The notes under the pieces were generated by a model that was not told the DNA's origin, made no database searches, and saw nothing but the letters and a program-made list of their open reading frames with translations. The translations under genes were made by a program, and so were the position numbers. From the NCBI GenBank assembly GCA_035508595.1, contig DATJMR010000032.1:1-15545 (forward strand): DNA of 15,545 nt. Direction: 5' to 3'. Source of the stretch: Dyella_B sp035508595 (GTDB taxonomy: Bacteria; Pseudomonadota; Gammaproteobacteria; Xanthomonadales; Rhodanobacteraceae). Shown piece by piece: positions 14,336-15,545 of this stretch. Numbering within the stretch: position 1 is the stretch's first letter; every line of letters begins with the position of its first letter.

Positions 14336-15545
14336 TTATGTCGGCTGCTTGGTCGGACGCTTCCAACCGATAAGCGTGGCTTGCCTGGAACGCGCAACGG
14401 TAAGCTCGCCGGCCGGTGCGTCTTTGGTGATCACGGAGCCTGCGCCGATGGTTGCGCCCTTACCTAACGTGACGGGTGCGACCAGCGCGGTATTGGAGCC
14501 GATAAAGGTATCGTCTTCGATGGTGGTGACGAATTTGTTAATGCCATCGTAGTTGCATGTGATGGTGCCGGCGCCGACATTGACGCCGCTGCCGATAACG
14601 GTATCGCCCAGGTAGCTGAGGTGATTGGCCTTGCTGTTCTCACCGATGCGCGCCTTCTTGGTTTCCACGAAGTTGCCCACGTGCACGCCGGAAGCCAACT
14701 CCGTGCCGGGACGCAGGCGCGCAAAGGGACCGATGATGCAGGGACCGTGCGTCACGACACCTTCCAGATCGCAATGCGCTTGCACTACCGTGCCGGCGGC
14801 AAGCTGTACGTCTTTCACCCGGGTGTAAGGCCCGATGCGCACATCGTCGCCCAGCTGCACGTTACCCTCGAGAATGACGTCGATATCGATCTCGACATCG
14901 CTCGCGGCTTTGACCTCGCCACGCACGTCGACGCGCCGCGGGTCGGCGAACCGCACGCCGTTGAGTGCCAGCACCTGCACCGCACGCTGGCGATACGCGT
15001 CTTCGAGTTCCGTCAATTGCCACGGCGTATTGGCGCCTGCGGCTTCCATCGCGTCTTCGCACTCGATGCATTCGGCCGAACGGCTTTCCGATGCGGCCAT
15101 CTTGAAGATGTCGGTGAGGTAATACTCGCCTTGCGCGTTGTTGCGGTCGAGTTTGCCGATCCACTGTTTGAGTTGCGCGGCGTCGCCCGCCACGATGCCG
15201 GTATTGATCAGATTGATGGCGCGTTGCGTGTCGTCGGCATCTTTTTCTTCGATGACGGCGCGCACGTAGCCGTTCCCGTCGCGTTGGACGCGGCCGTAGC
15301 CGTACGGCGTAGCGACGCGGGTCGCAAGCATGGATAAGCTGCTTTCTGTTCTGACCAGACGCTGCAACGTTTCGGCGCGTGTCAGCGGAACGTCGCCATA
15401 CAGCACAAGCACCTTTGCGTTATCGGGCACGTTGGCCAGGGCTTGTCCGACGGCATGACCGGTACCGAGTTGCTCGGCCTGCAAGGTCCACTGCAAATCC
15501 GGCTGATCGGTGAACGCCGCCAACACCTGATCGCCATGAAAGCCG
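14336..15545 (-). CDS. glmU: bifunctional GlmU uridylyltransferase/acetyltransferase, 5' end missing (window edge)
   Basis: GlmU makes UDP-N-acetylglucosamine from glucosamine-1-phosphate in two steps, supplying peptidoglycan and LPS. The minus-strand frame runs off the window at 15545, so the N-terminal residues (roughly 55, including the GXG nucleotide loop) are not visible. About 402 residues are present. From the pyrophosphorylase domain come LQAEQLGTGHA, LYGDVPL and NNAQGEYYLTDIF. From the left-handed beta-helix acetyltransferase domain come IGPFARLRPGTEL, HVGNFVETKKARIG, NHLSYLGD, GAGTITCNYDGINKF and APVTLGKGATIGAGSVITKD. The C-terminus ends GWKRPTKQPT, as in relatives. It is convergent with xanB2; the short P-loop fragment lies directly behind its stop. 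Confidence 0.96.
   Translation of the reverse strand, partial: GFHGDQVLAAFTDQPDLQWTLQAEQLGTGHAVGQALANVPDNAKVLVLYGDVPLTRAETLQRLVRTESSLSMLATRVATPYGYGRVQRDGNGYVRAVIEEKDADDTQRAINLINTGIVAGDAAQLKQWIGKLDRNNAQGEYYLTDIFKMAASESRSAECIECEDAMEAAGANTPWQLTELEDAYRQRAVQVLALNGVRFADPRRVDVRGEVKAASDVEIDIDVILEGNVQLGDDVRIGPYTRVKDVQLAAGTVVQAHCDLEGVVTHGPCIIGPFARLRPGTELASGVHVGNFVETKKARIGENSKANHLSYLGDTVIGSGVNVGAGTITCNYDGINKFVTTIEDDTFIGSNTALVAPVTLGKGATIGAGSVITKDAPAGELTVARSRQATLIGWKRPTKQPT

Noticed and set aside
14621..15337. Plus-strand open frame (238 codons) opposite glmU
   Set aside because: Shadow frame of the GlmU beta-helix and uridylyltransferase coding sequence.

Overview
The window is chromosomal DNA from a GC-rich gammaproteobacterium. 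It most likely belongs to the Lysobacterales (Xanthomonadales), in the Rhodanobacteraceae/Xanthomonadaceae range (Dyella, Luteibacter, Frateuria or Rhodanobacter-like). The grounds are inference from gene content and protein likeness. A XanB2-type chorismatase sits among aryl-polyene (xanthomonadin-type) pigment genes, next to ordinary proteobacterial housekeeping genes. No tRNA, rRNA, CRISPR array or insertion sequence was seen.

Left part (1-2660): the glyoxylate shunt operon, aceB (5' end cut by the window edge) followed by aceA. It closes on a hairpin that can act as a bidirectional terminator against the convergent comM. Middle part (2659-8174): comM and ubiK on the minus strand, then the PII signalling gene glnK divergent from ubiK. 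Next come a five-helix membrane protein of unknown function, gpmA, a secreted protein built from 18-19 residue beta-solenoid repeats, and hemF. Several convergent pairs here end only 3-9 bp apart with no terminator between them.

Right part (8327-14209): eight genes of an aryl-polyene/xanthomonadin-type pathway. Three plus-strand genes joined by ATGA overlaps encode a ketosynthase, a chain-length-factor-like partner without the catalytic Cys in its normal place, and a family 2 glycosyltransferase. They run head-on (5 bp gap) into a minus-strand set: an acyl carrier protein, an ApeI-like hotdog dehydratase, an HtrB/LpxL-type acyltransferase and an ApeP-like hotdog dehydratase. xanB2 diverges from the acyl carrier protein gene. 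By analogy with known systems, XanB2 would make the hydroxybenzoate starter from chorismate, the ACP, ketosynthase pair and dehydratases would build the polyene, and the acyltransferase and glycosyltransferase would attach it to a carrier lipid or sugar. Ketoreductase, starter-activating ligase, phosphopantetheinyl transferase and exporter genes are not in the window, so the set is incomplete here.

Right edge: the 3' part of glmU on the minus strand. Between xanB2 and glmU lies a short reading frame with a perfect P-loop (GLPGTGKSS) that stops after 34 codons. It looks like the remnant of an ATP-binding protein cut off at the border of the pigment locus.
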